Shown: positions 35,942-44,083, numbered from the stretch's first letter. The stretch is 64,000 nucleotides of DNA from Paracoccus tegillarcae (GCF_002847305.1 NZ_CP025408.1:3059001-3123000); one strand, 5' to 3'. Notes: generated from the letters alone by a model not told the origin. A program made the numbers and translations.

Positions 35942-36346
35942 ATGTCCCCCGAGGCCCGTCTTGTTCGTGACTTCTGGCAGGCAATGAATGCGAATGATTG
36001 GGCCGGCGTGGCCGAGCGCTATCTGGCCCATGACTTCACCGGCCTCTGGCCACAATCAGCCGAGATCATTGACGGGCGCGATCAGTTCGTGGCCGTCAAT
36101 GGCGCGTTTCCGGGGCAGGGCGGCTGGCAGTTCGAGGTGATCACTCTGCTGTCCGAGGGTGAACAGGTCGTCAGTGACACCCGTGTGACGCAGCTTGATC
36201 TGCAGATCGTGGCGCGGGTGATTACCTTTCATCGCATCCGGAACGGGCTGATCGCGCAACAGACCGAGTTCTGGCCCGATCCCTATCCGGTACCGGAATG
36301 GCGGTCAGGCTTGCTGGCAACCGATCCCCAAGCAGCCCGGTTTTGA
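35942..36346 (+). CDS. SnoaL-like/NTF2-fold protein
   Basis: The 134-residue alpha+beta protein has the cone-shaped NTF2 pattern: VRDFWQAMNANDWAGVAERYLAHDFTGLWPQS, then beta strands with EVITLLSEGEQVVSDTRVT and ending RIRNGLIAQQTEFWPDPYPVPEWR. The family includes polyketide cyclases and many uncharacterised enzymes. The gene starts 4 bases after the helicase stop, so it is probably cotranscribed. The function cannot be inferred further. Confidence 0.85.
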   Translation: MSPEARLVRDFWQAMNANDWAGVAERYLAHDFTGLWPQSAEIIDGRDQFVAVNGAFPGQGGWQFEVITLLSEGEQVVSDTRVTQLDLQIVARVITFHRIRNGLIAQQTEFWPDPYPVPEWRSGLLATDPQAARF

Positions 36347-36361
36347 ACGTGGCTTGGCATC

Positions 36362-36643
36362 ATGGCTGAAACGCCAGAGCCGCAGGCGCTGCGGCTGGAC
36401 AAGTGGCTTTTCCATATCCGGGCCTTCAAGACGCGCGGCCTGGCTGCTGCGCGAATCGAGGGCGGCGGGGTCAGGGTGAACGGCCAGCCCGTTCGCAAAC
36501 CCGGTCGGTCGATCCGGCCGGGCGATCAGATCACCTTGTCTGCAAAGGGCCAGCTGCGCGCATTGCGGGTAATCGGTTTGGGTGTGCGGCGCGGTCCGGC
36601 AAGCGAGGCTCAGGCGCTTTATGAGGATCTGGACGAGGGCTAG
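36362..36643 (+). CDS. S4 RNA-binding domain protein (Hsp15-like)
   Basis: The 93-residue protein has an S4 domain (about residues 9-65): LRLDKWLFHIRAFKTRGLAAARIEGGGVRVNGQPVRKPGRSI. In E. coli, Hsp15 binds the 50S subunit that still carries a peptidyl-tRNA and helps recycle it. The alphaproteobacterial version lacks a long basic tail, as here. It follows the SnoaL-like gene by 15 bases and is likely in the helicase run. Confidence 0.9.
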   Translation: MAETPEPQALRLDKWLFHIRAFKTRGLAAARIEGGGVRVNGQPVRKPGRSIRPGDQITLSAKGQLRALRVIGLGVRRGPASEAQALYEDLDEG

Positions 36644-36830
36644 GCGCAGGCTCTGCCCCAGCTTTCCTTCAAACGGGGGGCGGGTGTTTTTTCGCGTCTG
36701 ACCGCCAGCAGGCGAACGGGCGTTTGCGGGCTGGTCTGCGGTACGAAACGGCGGTCTTTTCCCACCCGCTGGCCTTGATTGATGGCGCGGGCAGGCGTAA
36801 CTAGCGGTTCGGAATGAACGGAGCAGCCCC

Positions 36831-37169
36831 ATGACCTATGTCGTCACCGACAATTGCATCATGTGCAAATACACGGATTGCGTCGAGGTCTGTCCGGTGG
36901 ACTGTTTCTACGAGGGCGAGAATACTCTGGTCATCCATCCAGATGAATGCATCGATTGCGGGGTCTGCGAGCCCGAATGCCCGGCCGATGCGATCCGCCC
37001 GGATACAGAGCCGGACATGGAGAAATGGGTCGAATTCAACCGGAAATATTCGGAAAACTGGCCCGTTATCACCCGCAAGAAAGACCCGCTGCCGACCGCC
37101 GAGGAAATGGATGGTCAGGCAGACAAGCTGGAAAAGTATTTCTCGGAAGCACCGGGCGAGGGCGATTGA
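36831..37169 (+). CDS. fdxA: 7Fe-8S ferredoxin FdxA (ferredoxin II)
   Basis: The 112-residue protein carries one 3Fe-4S and one 4Fe-4S cluster. Cluster ligands are in [17 protein letters not shown] (Cys9 onward) and [12 protein letters not shown]. The C-terminal region with [23 protein letters not shown] is characteristic of FdxA of alphaproteobacteria and Azotobacter ferredoxin I. It moves electrons in the cytosol. The spacer upstream (36644-36830) holds its promoter but no motif I can name. Confidence 0.95.
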   Translation: MTYVVTDNCIMCKYTDCVEVCPVDCFYEGENTLVIHPDECIDCGVCEPECPADAIRPDTEPDMEKWVEFNRKYSENWPVITRKKDPLPTAEEMDGQADKLEKYFSEAPGEGD

Positions 37170-37240
37170 TTCGCGCGGCCTGATTGTCGCTGCCCAAAGT
37201 TTGCCTTTTGCTAACCCCATGGCAAAAAAGCTTTAATTGA

Positions 37241-37252
37241 ACGAACGTTCGT
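37241..37252. promoter_or_regulatory. 12-base palindrome (possible operator)
   Basis: ACGAACGTTCGT is a perfect palindrome in the fdxA-carD gap, 46 bases upstream of the extended -10-like element. TetR-type regulators often bind such GAACG/CGTTC sites. The regulator is unknown. Confidence 0.4.
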
Positions 37253-37261
37253 CGTGGGGCA

Positions 37262-37296
37262 GCTTGCCGCAAGCCGCTTTTTTTGAAGCGTTTTTT
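37262..37296 (+). terminator. Nested terminator-like hairpins after fdxA
   Basis: GCTTG/CAAGC (37262-37274) precedes a run of seven T. A second stem CGCTT/AAGCG (37275-37290) is followed by TTTTTT (37291-37296). Either could end fdxA transcription about 95-125 bases after its stop. Confidence 0.55.
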
Positions 37297-37297
37297 A

Positions 37298-37306
37298 TGC
37301 TATATT
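37298..37306 (+). promoter_or_regulatory. Candidate extended -10 element for carD
   Basis: TGC followed by TATATT resembles the extended -10 form TGnTATAAT. No good -35 lies 16-18 bases upstream, which an extended -10 promoter does not strictly need. Transcription from here would give a roughly 175-base leader. Confidence 0.3.
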
Positions 37307-37489
37307 ATTGTTACATTCGCGCTTGTCAGATGCACGATCCTGGCGGCGCCCGCCCGAAACTTGCTTATCCTGCGTCCTCTGCCGGGCGCGGGCAAAAGAA
37401 AATGATGAAATCGAACCCAAGGCGGGACTTCCCGTCAGGGGTACGTTTGCGCCCTGAATATCTGCGGCGCCACCTATGAGGAAGCCTTA

Positions 37490-37999
37490 ATGTCGAAATC
37501 CAAAAAGAGTGAATTCAATCCCGATGACTTTGTTGTCTATCCTGCGCACGGGGTTGGCAAGATCGTTTCCATCGAAGAGCAGGAAGTTGCCGGCCTGAAG
37601 CTGGAGATGTTCGTGATCTCCTTCGAGAAGGACAAGATGACCCTCCGCGTTCCCACGGCTCGCGCCTCGGAAATCGGGATGCGCAGCCTTGCGAGCCCGG
37701 ATCTGGTCGAAAAGGCGTTGGACACGCTCAAAGGCAAAGCCCGCGTCAAGCGCGCCATGTGGTCGCGTCGCGCCCAGGAATACGAGCAAAAGATCAACTC
37801 CGGCGACCTGATGTCGATCGCCGAGGTGGTGCGCGACCTGCACCGCAATGACGACCAGCGCGAGCAGTCCTATTCCGAGCGTCAGCTTTACGAAGCTGCG
37901 CTGGACCGTCTGACCCGCGAAGTGGCTGCGGTGAGCGGTCTGGAAGAAGGCGATGCGCAAAAACGTGTGGATGATGTTCTGACCAGCCGCGCGGCCTGA
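37490..37999 (+). CDS. carD: CarD family transcriptional regulator
   Basis: The 169-residue protein has the CarD RNA polymerase-interaction domain (Tudor-like, about 10-65: DFVVYPAHGVGKIVSIEEQEVAGLKLEMFVI) and a helical DNA-binding C-terminus with MWSRRAQEYEQKINSGDLMSIAEVVRDLHR. CarD binds the polymerase beta subunit and stabilises open complexes at promoters, including rRNA promoters. A GAGGAAG ribosome binding site precedes the ATG, and a strong terminator follows the stop. Rhodobacter CarD compensates for the lack of T at position -7 of many promoters. Confidence 0.96.
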   Translation: MSKSKKSEFNPDDFVVYPAHGVGKIVSIEEQEVAGLKLEMFVISFEKDKMTLRVPTARASEIGMRSLASPDLVEKALDTLKGKARVKRAMWSRRAQEYEQKINSGDLMSIAEVVRDLHRNDDQREQSYSERQLYEAALDRLTREVAAVSGLEEGDAQKRVDDVLTSRAA

Positions 38000-38017
38000 A
38001 TTTTGATTGGACGTGTG

Positions 38018-38046
38018 AAAGGGGCGCCCTCATGGGGCGCCCTTTT
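38018..38046 (+). terminator. Intrinsic terminator of carD
   Basis: AAAGGGGCGCCC (38018-38029) pairs with GGGCGCCCTTTT (38035-38046) with a five-base loop, ending in TTTT. It lies 19 bases after the carD stop. Confidence 0.88.
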
Positions 38047-38103
38047 GCATTGGGTGCCTCTTGGTCGGGGCTCGCTGTCATCAACCTGCGCTGGACCCTT
38101 GCG

Positions 38104-38307
38104 CTAGATCTCTGCGCGATCAGCCTGGAAAACGCGGCAGCGATGCTTCTGGATCTGCCATTCAGGATGGTTCTTGCCCCAATCCGCGACCAGAAATTGT
38201 GAACTGGTCATACACTGGATCAGCGTCATGTCCGACAACAGCCGGCTTTCTGTTCGGCATTCTTCCGGGGTGTCTTGCAAGCAGGCGATCAGGATGAATT
38301 CGATCAT
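38104..38307 (-). CDS. Small Cys-containing hypothetical protein
   Basis: The 67-residue protein (starting MIEFILIACLQDTPEEC) has four Cys residues and ends with WQIQKHRCRVFQ. The short hydrophobic N-terminus with FILIACL resembles a weak signal or membrane segment. Proteins with the same start and Cys/Trp pattern occur as conserved small hypotheticals in alphaproteobacteria. It is convergent with carD. I see no function. Confidence 0.6.
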   Translation of the reverse strand: MIEFILIACLQDTPEECRTESRLLSDMTLIQCMTSSQFLVADWGKNHPEWQIQKHRCRVFQADRAEI

Positions 38308-38374
38308 GGTGCCCTCCGAGCAGGCCAAAGCCTGGCCGTGGCGCCGGCAGTGAATGCCGACGCCTCTGGTGTTG

Positions 38375-38396
38375 GGTCGGCGATACAGTGCCGACC
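38375..38396 (-). terminator. Stem-loop downstream of the MocR gene
   Basis: GGTCGGC (38375-38381) pairs with GCCGACC (38390-38396). It lies in the gap between the MocR stop and the start of the small protein on the same strand, and may end MocR transcription. No T-tract is present. Confidence 0.4.
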
Positions 38397-38486
38397 GTGT
38401 TGGATGTCAGGAGTTATGCACCCTCATCCTGCGCCGATAGCTGAGACGCGGCGAGGGCCAATTGGCTGATTTTCGACCATGCCAAT

Positions 38487-39956
38487 TTATCGAAAGTGAT
38501 GGCTGATCGCCGCGTGCAGCCGCGCCACCAAAGGCGCGATCTGATATTCGGGGACAGCGGCAAAGCCCAGATGCAGGGCGTTGGGCGGCGCCCGTTCAAG
38601 CTGATAGGCCAGCATCGGACGGGCAACCAGATCCTGCGAGGCGGCGCTTTTCGCGATTGCCGAGGCAGGTACATCGCCCGGCAGTCTGGCGATCAGTTGC
38701 AGACCGCCTGCCGGGACGTCCAGCCGCAACCTATCGCCGAATTTGTCCTGCAAGGCGGCAATCAGCAGGCTGCGGCGTTTGGCGTAGAGTTTGCACATCC
38801 GGGCGATGTGACGGGCGAAATGCCCCTCGGCCAGAAAATCCGCCAGCGCAGCCTGTACATGCAGCGGCGGTTCGACGCCGTGCAGGAACACCTGCTGATT
38901 GAACTGCTCTGCAAACTCTGGCGGCACCACGAAATAGGCTGTGCGCAGCGACGGTGCCAGGGTCTTTGAAAAGGTGCCGATATGGATGACCCGACCGCTG
39001 CCATAGGAATGCAGTGTCGCCACCGGAGGGCTGTCAAAGCGGAATTCGCTGTCATAGTCGTCCTCCAGAACCCAGGCATCCGTCCGGGCAGCCCAGTCCA
39101 GCAAGGCGATCCTCCGGGACGCCGACAGCGTCACCCCGGTTGGCCATTGATGGGCAGGCGTCAGATAAACGCCGACGCAGCCTTCGGGGCGGGCGATCAG
39201 GTCGTTCACGCGCGCGCCGTGCCGGTCCAGTATGACCAGACGCAAGTGATGGCCTGCCTGCGACAATGCCCGCTTGGCGACGAGGTAGCCTGGGTCCTCC
39301 ACCGCGACGGTCGACTGCCGAGGCCATAGCAGCGCGGCAACCGCCATGATCGCCGCACGGGTCGAGGTGACGATCAGGATCTGTTCCGGCGCGCAGGCAA
39401 CCCCGCGTGACGCGGTCAGATACTTGGCCAATTCCTGACGCAGGGGCATGTAACCGCCCGCATGGGCGTAATCGAGGATGAACTGATCGGCCCGCAAGGC
39501 ATGTCGCTTGAGCAGGCGAGCCCATGTCAGCCGGGGGAAGGCGTCAAATGCGGGGATGCCGGGCTGAAAGGCGCAGCCCGGCGGTTCGCCCAGGTACAGA
39601 TCTTGTGTCTGGAGCTGCGTATGGGCGGGCAGCGTGCGAAACAGCGCTCGTGTTTCGGCCTGTCCTATGGCGGGTTTAGATCTCAGCGTTGTCGACACGC
39701 GTGTCCCCGATCCGCGACGGCTTTCCAGAAACCCCTCTGCGATCAGCTGGTCGTAGACCTGCATGCTGGTGTTGCGAGAAATGCCCAGATCGCCCGCCAG
39801 CACGCGAGAGGCCGGCAAATAACTGCCTGCGCAAAGCCGGCCATCCAGAATGGCACCGCGCAACTGGTCGCTGATCTGCCGATAGATTGGCCGCGCCTGA
39901 TCGCGATCGATCGTGATCCAGTTCAGCAATGTCCTGTCATGCCCTTGCGATGTCAT
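38487..39956 (-). CDS. MocR/PdxR family PLP-dependent transcriptional regulator
   Basis: The 489-residue protein fuses a GntR-type winged helix (about 18-85; QIYRQISDQLRGAILDGRLCAGSYLPASRVLAGDLGISRNTSMQVYDQL is the segment, here shortened to its sense) to a class I aminotransferase-like domain (about 120-480). The PLP Lys is in GTFSKTLAPSLR, and the DDYDSEF stretch is typical of MocR proteins. Relatives regulate PLP, GABA or taurine genes. No such target is adjacent; the divergent neighbour is a pyrophosphatase. The 165-base divergent region (39957-40121) likely contains its operators. Confidence 0.9.
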   Translation of the reverse strand: MTSQGHDRTLLNWITIDRDQARPIYRQISDQLRGAILDGRLCAGSYLPASRVLAGDLGISRNTSMQVYDQLIAEGFLESRRGSGTRVSTTLRSKPAIGQAETRALFRTLPAHTQLQTQDLYLGEPPGCAFQPGIPAFDAFPRLTWARLLKRHALRADQFILDYAHAGGYMPLRQELAKYLTASRGVACAPEQILIVTSTRAAIMAVAALLWPRQSTVAVEDPGYLVAKRALSQAGHHLRLVILDRHGARVNDLIARPEGCVGVYLTPAHQWPTGVTLSASRRIALLDWAARTDAWVLEDDYDSEFRFDSPPVATLHSYGSGRVIHIGTFSKTLAPSLRTAYFVVPPEFAEQFNQQVFLHGVEPPLHVQAALADFLAEGHFARHIARMCKLYAKRRSLLIAALQDKFGDRLRLDVPAGGLQLIARLPGDVPASAIAKSAASQDLVARPMLAYQLERAPPNALHLGFAAVPEYQIAPLVARLHAAISHHFR

Positions 39957-40121
39957 CGCGGCACACCGTTTTCCTGCTGTCTTTCAAGATGATACCATAT
40001 TGACCTCGTAGCGGCTGGTTTTTGTTGGGCCAGCGCGCTTGCCGGCCCGCCGGTGCGTGGACAACTGCGCGCGGCGCGCCTATAACGCCCGCGACTTTTC
40101 CATACCTATATGAGGCGCAAG

Positions 40122-41039
40122 ATGATCAAGGTTTTTGGCCACAAGGCCCCCGATTCGGATGCCACCGGCTCTCCGGTTATCTGGGCCTGGTATCTCAACG
40201 AGATCCGCAAGACCCCGGCCAAGGCAGTGCTGCAGGGCGAGCCGAACACCGAGGCGCTGTGGATGCTGGATCGTTGGAACGTCGACAAGCCCGAGATCAT
40301 CGTTGATGTCGTCGCCGGCGAGAAATGCGTGATCGTGGACACCAACAACCCGGCCGAATTGCCCGCATCCATCAATGATGCAGATGTGCTGGAAATCATC
40401 GACCACCATTTGCTGGCTGGCGGCATCAAGACCAAGACGCCGATCAATATCACCATTCGCCCGTTGGCTTGCACCGCCACCATCATGCATGATCTGATCG
40501 GCGACGATCTGGCCAAGGCGCCGGACGCGGTCAAGGGCGTGATGCTGACCTGCATCCTGTCCGACACGCTGGAATTCCGCAGCCCCACGACCACCCCGCA
40601 TGACCGTGCCGTGGCCGAAAAGCTGGCAAAGGAACTGGGCGTGAATGTCAGCGAATTCGCCGCCGAGATGTTTGCCGCCAAATCCGACGTGTCGGCCTTT
40701 GCCGATGACGCGCTGCTGCGGATGGACAGCAAGGAATACGAGCTGGGCGACAAGAAACTGCGGGTCTCGGTGCTGGAGACCACCGCGCCCAGAATGATCC
40801 TTGACCGCAAGGATGCGTTGATGGCCGCCATGCCGGTCGTGGCCGCCGCTGACGGCGCCAACGAGGTGCTGCTGTTCGTGGTCGATATCCTGAACGAAGA
40901 GGCCACGCTGCTGGTGCCGAATGAGTTCGTCAAAACCGTGGCCGAGAAAAGCTTTGGCGCCACCGTAACCGGCGACACGGTCGTTCTGCCCGGCATCATG
41001 AGCCGCAAAAAGCAGATCATTCCGGTTCTGGCCGTCTGA
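40122..41039 (+). CDS. ppaC: Manganese-dependent inorganic pyrophosphatase (family II)
   Basis: The 305-residue DHH-family enzyme hydrolyses pyrophosphate and drives biosynthetic reactions. N-terminal metal motifs are GHKAPDSDA (His7, Asp11, Asp13 region), VDTNN, and the DHH box IIDHHLL. The C-terminal DHHA2 domain carries the substrate-binding SRKKQ near the end (GIMSRKKQIIPVL). I chose the ATG at 40122 (MIKVFGHK), the usual family start. Its stop overlaps the next start (TGATG), so it is coupled to the HAD hydrolase. Confidence 0.95.
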   Translation: MIKVFGHKAPDSDATGSPVIWAWYLNEIRKTPAKAVLQGEPNTEALWMLDRWNVDKPEIIVDVVAGEKCVIVDTNNPAELPASINDADVLEIIDHHLLAGGIKTKTPINITIRPLACTATIMHDLIGDDLAKAPDAVKGVMLTCILSDTLEFRSPTTTPHDRAVAEKLAKELGVNVSEFAAEMFAAKSDVSAFADDALLRMDSKEYELGDKKLRVSVLETTAPRMILDRKDALMAAMPVVAAADGANEVLLFVVDILNEEATLLVPNEFVKTVAEKSFGATVTGDTVVLPGIMSRKKQIIPVLAV

Positions 41040-41908
41040 TGACCCAGATCATCCAGTCCCTGTCCGAGATCGGGCAGGGCTATGAGGCGCTGTATTGCGA
41101 TCTATGGGGCTGTTTGCACAATGGCAATGAGGCATATCCTGCAGCGGTGGCGGCGCTGCAGGACTATCGCCGGGGGGGCGGCAAGGTCTGTCTGATGACC
41201 AATGCCCCGCGCCCCAATCAATATGTCGCTCAGCAGCTTGCCCGCATGGGCGTGCCGGGTGATGCCTTTGATATCATTGTCAGTTCCGGCGATTCTGCGC
41301 AGGATGCGATGTTTGCAGGCGCCATCGGCACCAAGGTCTGGCATATCGGCACCGACAAGGATGACGGTTTCTTTGACGACATCCCGCCCGAATGGCAGGA
41401 TGCGCCAGCGATCCAGCGCGTTCCGCTGGAAGAGGCCGACGGTATCGCCTGCACCGGTCCCTTCGACGAGACAAACGAGGTGCCCGACGATTACCGCGCC
41501 CGTTTGATGCTGGCACGCGAACGTGGGCTGAAACTGCTTTGTGCCAATCCCGATGTGGTTGTCGATTTGGGCGAGACGCGGATCTACTGCGCGGGTGCGC
41601 TGGCGGCGCTGTATGACGATATCGGCGGCACCTCGCTGTATTTCGGCAAGCCATACCCGCCGATCTATGACCGCGCGCGGCGGATGCTGGACCTGGGTCA
41701 GGACGCGAGGGTGCTGGCCATCGGCGACGGCATCAATACCGATGTAAAGGGTGCCATTTCCGAGGGTATCGACTGCCTGTTCGTGACCGGCGGTCTGGCC
41801 GCGCACGCCATGGGCGGCGATGTCGAAAACCCCGATGCGGCGCTGCTGGACGAGTTTCTGGCAACGCATCAGATGGACCCGACCTATGCCACCGGAAGGC
41901 TGCGCTGA
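41039..41908 (+). CDS. TIGR01459 family HAD-type hydrolase
   Basis: The 289-residue protein is a HAD subfamily IIA (NagD-like) phosphatase. Motif I is CDLWGCLHNG, in which the second Asp of DxD is replaced by Trp-Gly as in the TIGR01459 branch. Motif II shows as LMTNAPRP, and motif IV as AIGDGINTDVKGA. The family is confined mostly to alphaproteobacteria and its substrate is not known. It is translationally coupled to ppaC, and its stop abuts the VOC start. Confidence 0.9.
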   Translation: MTQIIQSLSEIGQGYEALYCDLWGCLHNGNEAYPAAVAALQDYRRGGGKVCLMTNAPRPNQYVAQQLARMGVPGDAFDIIVSSGDSAQDAMFAGAIGTKVWHIGTDKDDGFFDDIPPEWQDAPAIQRVPLEEADGIACTGPFDETNEVPDDYRARLMLARERGLKLLCANPDVVVDLGETRIYCAGALAALYDDIGGTSLYFGKPYPPIYDRARRMLDLGQDARVLAIGDGINTDVKGAISEGIDCLFVTGGLAAHAMGGDVENPDAALLDEFLATHQMDPTYATGRLR

Positions 41909-42430
41909 ATGGTGGCAAAGCCCGTCTTGATCCCGCCGCAACAGGCCGAGGCTGCAACGCGGGTCGGTCATGTGCACCTGAAGGTGGCCGATCTCGACCG
42001 TGCAATTGCTTTTTATTCCGGTGTTCTGGGGTTTGATGTGATGCAACGGTCCGGACGCGGGGCGGCCTTTCTGGGGGCGGGTGGCTATCACCATCATATC
42101 GGGCTGAACACGTGGGAATCTGCGGGCGCGACGCCGCCCCCTCCGGGGCATACGGGGCTGTATCACAGCGCGTTCCTCTATCCTGACCGGGTTGCTCTGG
42201 GCCGCGTGCTGGCGCGGGTGACCGCGGCTGGCATCGCGCTGACCGGCGCGGCCGATCACGGCGTCAGCGAGGCGATCTATCTGGATGATCCCGACGGCAA
42301 CGGGGTCGAACTCTATCGTGACAAGCCGCAGGCCGACTGGCCGGTCGATGCGCAGGACCATCTGAGGATGGTCAATGCGCCGCTGGACCTGCAGGCCCTG
42401 CTGGACGAAGCAGCGGCAGCGGACGGCTAA
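41909..42430 (+). CDS. VOC family protein (glyoxalase/extradiol dioxygenase-like)
   Basis: The 173-residue protein has a vicinal oxygen chelate fold. Metal-ligand candidates are His in VGHVHLKVADLDRAIAFY, His in YHSAFLYPD and Glu in NGVELYRDKP. An HHH run occurs in GGYHHHIGLN. It resembles catechol-2,3-dioxygenase C-terminal repeats found singly in many bacteria. It starts immediately after the stop of the HAD gene, so ppaC, the HAD gene and this gene form one operon. Confidence 0.9.
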   Translation: MVAKPVLIPPQQAEAATRVGHVHLKVADLDRAIAFYSGVLGFDVMQRSGRGAAFLGAGGYHHHIGLNTWESAGATPPPPGHTGLYHSAFLYPDRVALGRVLARVTAAGIALTGAADHGVSEAIYLDDPDGNGVELYRDKPQADWPVDAQDHLRMVNAPLDLQALLDEAAAADG

Positions 42431-42634
42431 GGGCCGGGCCTGCTGCGTCAACCATTGATCAATGACTGACCTGACATTCGGGATCACTTCAAGTGATCTC
42501 GACCGCCTGCCCGTATCTCAGAACATCCAGCCGCCGAACGTAGGATTGCACGTCAATCGCAGCCGATCCTCAGGGTAATAATCTTGTACTTTAGGCGAAG
42601 TTTTGCGATATTTTCTTGCGTTGCCGATTTTACG

Positions 42635-42645
42635 CTGCTATGCAG
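42635..42645. promoter_or_regulatory. PhaR-type operator (CTGC-N3-GCAG)
   Basis: CTGC-TAT-GCAG lies 27 bases before the MaoC-family gene start. It is the core of a longer near-perfect palindrome with TTTTA and TAAAA flanks (42628-42652). The CTGC-N3-GCAG form is the site reported for the polyhydroxyalkanoate repressor PhaR in Paracoccus and Rhodobacter. The position overlaps or follows the likely promoter, as needed for repression. Confidence 0.65.
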
Positions 42646-42672
42646 CATAAAAATTTCGGCAAGGGGTAAAGG

Positions 42673-43116
42673 ATGTTGGACAACCTCCCACGCGGCACGA
42701 TCGTTATCGAAGATCTGGAAATCGGAATGACCCGGCATCTGCAAAAGCAGGTCACCGATCATGACATTAAACTGTTCGCCGAGGTCTCGACCGACCACAA
42801 CCCGGTGCATCTGGATGATTCCTATGCGCAGGACACGATTTTCGAGGGCCGCATCGCCCACGGCATGCTGACCGCCGGGCTGATCAGCGCGGTGATCGGC
42901 GAGCAACTGCCCGGGCATGGCACGGTCTATCTGGGCCAGACACTGAAATTCATGGCCCCCGTGCGGCCGGGAGATATGGTCCGGGCCGAAGTGACGGTGC
43001 AGGATATCGACATGTCCAAACGGCGCGTGACGCTTGCAACCCGCTGTCTGGTCGGTGATACGGTCGTGCTGAAAGGTGAGGCGGTCGTGTTGGCCCCGAG
43101 CCGCAAGTTCGACTGA
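42673..43116 (+). CDS. MaoC family (R)-specific enoyl-CoA hydratase-like protein
   Basis: The 147-residue hot-dog-fold protein has the hydratase 2 motif: FAEVSTDHNPVHLDDSYA with the catalytic Asp and His, then RIAHGMLTAGLISAVIGEQLPGHG and LKFMAPVRPGD. PhaJ-type enzymes convert trans-2-enoyl-CoA to (R)-3-hydroxyacyl-CoA for polyhydroxyalkanoate synthesis. The PhaR-type site just upstream supports that role. An AAAGG site precedes the ATG. It is followed by ribF after 34 bases. Confidence 0.9.
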   Translation: MLDNLPRGTIVIEDLEIGMTRHLQKQVTDHDIKLFAEVSTDHNPVHLDDSYAQDTIFEGRIAHGMLTAGLISAVIGEQLPGHGTVYLGQTLKFMAPVRPGDMVRAEVTVQDIDMSKRRVTLATRCLVGDTVVLKGEAVVLAPSRKFD

Positions 43117-43150
43117 TCGCCGGGGCGATGCCCCGACAGGGGGCGCTGCG

Positions 43151-44083
43151 TTGCATATCCACGACCACTGGACCGGATTGCCTGTCAGGGCCCGCGGCAC
43201 CAGCGCTGCCATGGGCAATTTCGACGGCGTCCATCTGGGCCACCGCTCGGTCATAGAGGCCGCGCGCGACGCGCTGCCAGAGGCGCCGCTGGCGGTCATC
43301 ACATTCGAGCCGCATCCGCGCGAATTCTTTGCCCCCGAAGCGCCGGGTTTCCGGCTGATGAATGCCGAGGCACGGGCCAACCGTCTGGCGCGGCTTGGCG
43401 TTGAGCATCTGTTCCAGTTGCCCTTCGGTCCGGTGCTGGCCGGCCTGACGCCCGAGGCGTTCGCGCGCGAGGTTCTCTGCGACGGTCTGGGCATCGCGCA
43501 TGTGACGGTCGGGCAGGATTTCCGCTTTGGCAAGGACCGCGCCGGCGATGCAGCGACCCTGCAGGATCTGGGCCGTCAGATGGGCTTTGGCGTCACCATC
43601 GCACCGCTGATCGGGCGCAACGGCCAGGATTTCAGCTCAACCGCGATTCGTCAGTCGCTGAGCGATGGGCACCCGCGTCAGGCCGAGACCATGCTGGGCC
43701 ACTGGCATCGGATCGAAGGCGAGGTCATTCACGGCGAAAAGCGCGGCCGCGAATTGGGATGGCCCACCGCCAATATGTCGGTCGACGGGCTGCACCTGCC
43801 GCGACTTGGCGTCTATGCGGTGCTGGTCGATGTGCTGACCGGGCCTGACAAGGGCGTGTTCAAGGGCGTTGCCAGCCTGGGCGTTCGGCCGATGTTCGGG
43901 CGAAACCGGCCCAATCTTGAGGTGCACCTGTTCGACTTTGAGGGCGATCTTTACGGCCAGCATATCTCGGTCGCGCTGGTCGATTTCCTGCGCGACGAGG
44001 CGAAATTTGACGGGCTGGACGCGCTGATCGCGCAGATCGAGGCTGACGCCGATCAGGCGCGTGACATACTGGCAGGCCACTGA
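43151..44083 (+). CDS. ribF: Bifunctional riboflavin kinase/FAD synthetase
   Basis: The 310-residue enzyme makes FMN and FAD. The N-terminal adenylyltransferase domain has AMGNFDGVHLGHR (about 17-29) and the later DFSSTAIRQSLSDGH. The C-terminal kinase domain has GRELGWPTANMSV and the metal/ATP region with YAVLV and GVASLGVRPMFG, NLEVHLFDFEGDLYG. The start is a TTG at 43151, 7 bases after AGGGGG; no ATG or GTG precedes the first domain at a sensible distance. The stop overlaps the YcgN start. Confidence 0.94.
   Translation: MHIHDHWTGLPVRARGTSAAMGNFDGVHLGHRSVIEAARDALPEAPLAVITFEPHPREFFAPEAPGFRLMNAEARANRLARLGVEHLFQLPFGPVLAGLTPEAFAREVLCDGLGIAHVTVGQDFRFGKDRAGDAATLQDLGRQMGFGVTIAPLIGRNGQDFSSTAIRQSLSDGHPRQAETMLGHWHRIEGEVIHGEKRGRELGWPTANMSVDGLHLPRLGVYAVLVDVLTGPDKGVFKGVASLGVRPMFGRNRPNLEVHLFDFEGDLYGQHISVALVDFLRDEAKFDGLDALIAQIEADADQARDILAGH

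Larger units (their letters stand above)
37170..37489 (+). other. 320-base fdxA-carD intergenic region
   Basis: This is the only gene-free stretch above 300 bases. It holds a perfect 12-base palindrome (37241-37252), a terminator-like double hairpin with two T-runs (37262-37296), an extended -10-like TGC-TATATT (37298-37306), then about 185 bases of leader to the carD start. No credible small gene is seen; a weak open frame across it lacks codon bias. Confidence 0.6.

Noticed and set aside
37237..37479. Small gene in the fdxA-carD gap
   Set aside because: The frame spans the palindrome and terminator-like hairpins, has no ribosome binding site and shows no codon bias.
42440..42460. TTGATCAA-like palindrome as a second FNR box
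   Set aside because: ATTGATCAAT lacks the four-base spacer between half-sites required by FNR.
41102..42487. 461-codon minus-strand frame opposite the HAD and VOC genes
   Set aside because: It is a shadow of two well-recognised plus-strand genes; no domain is present.
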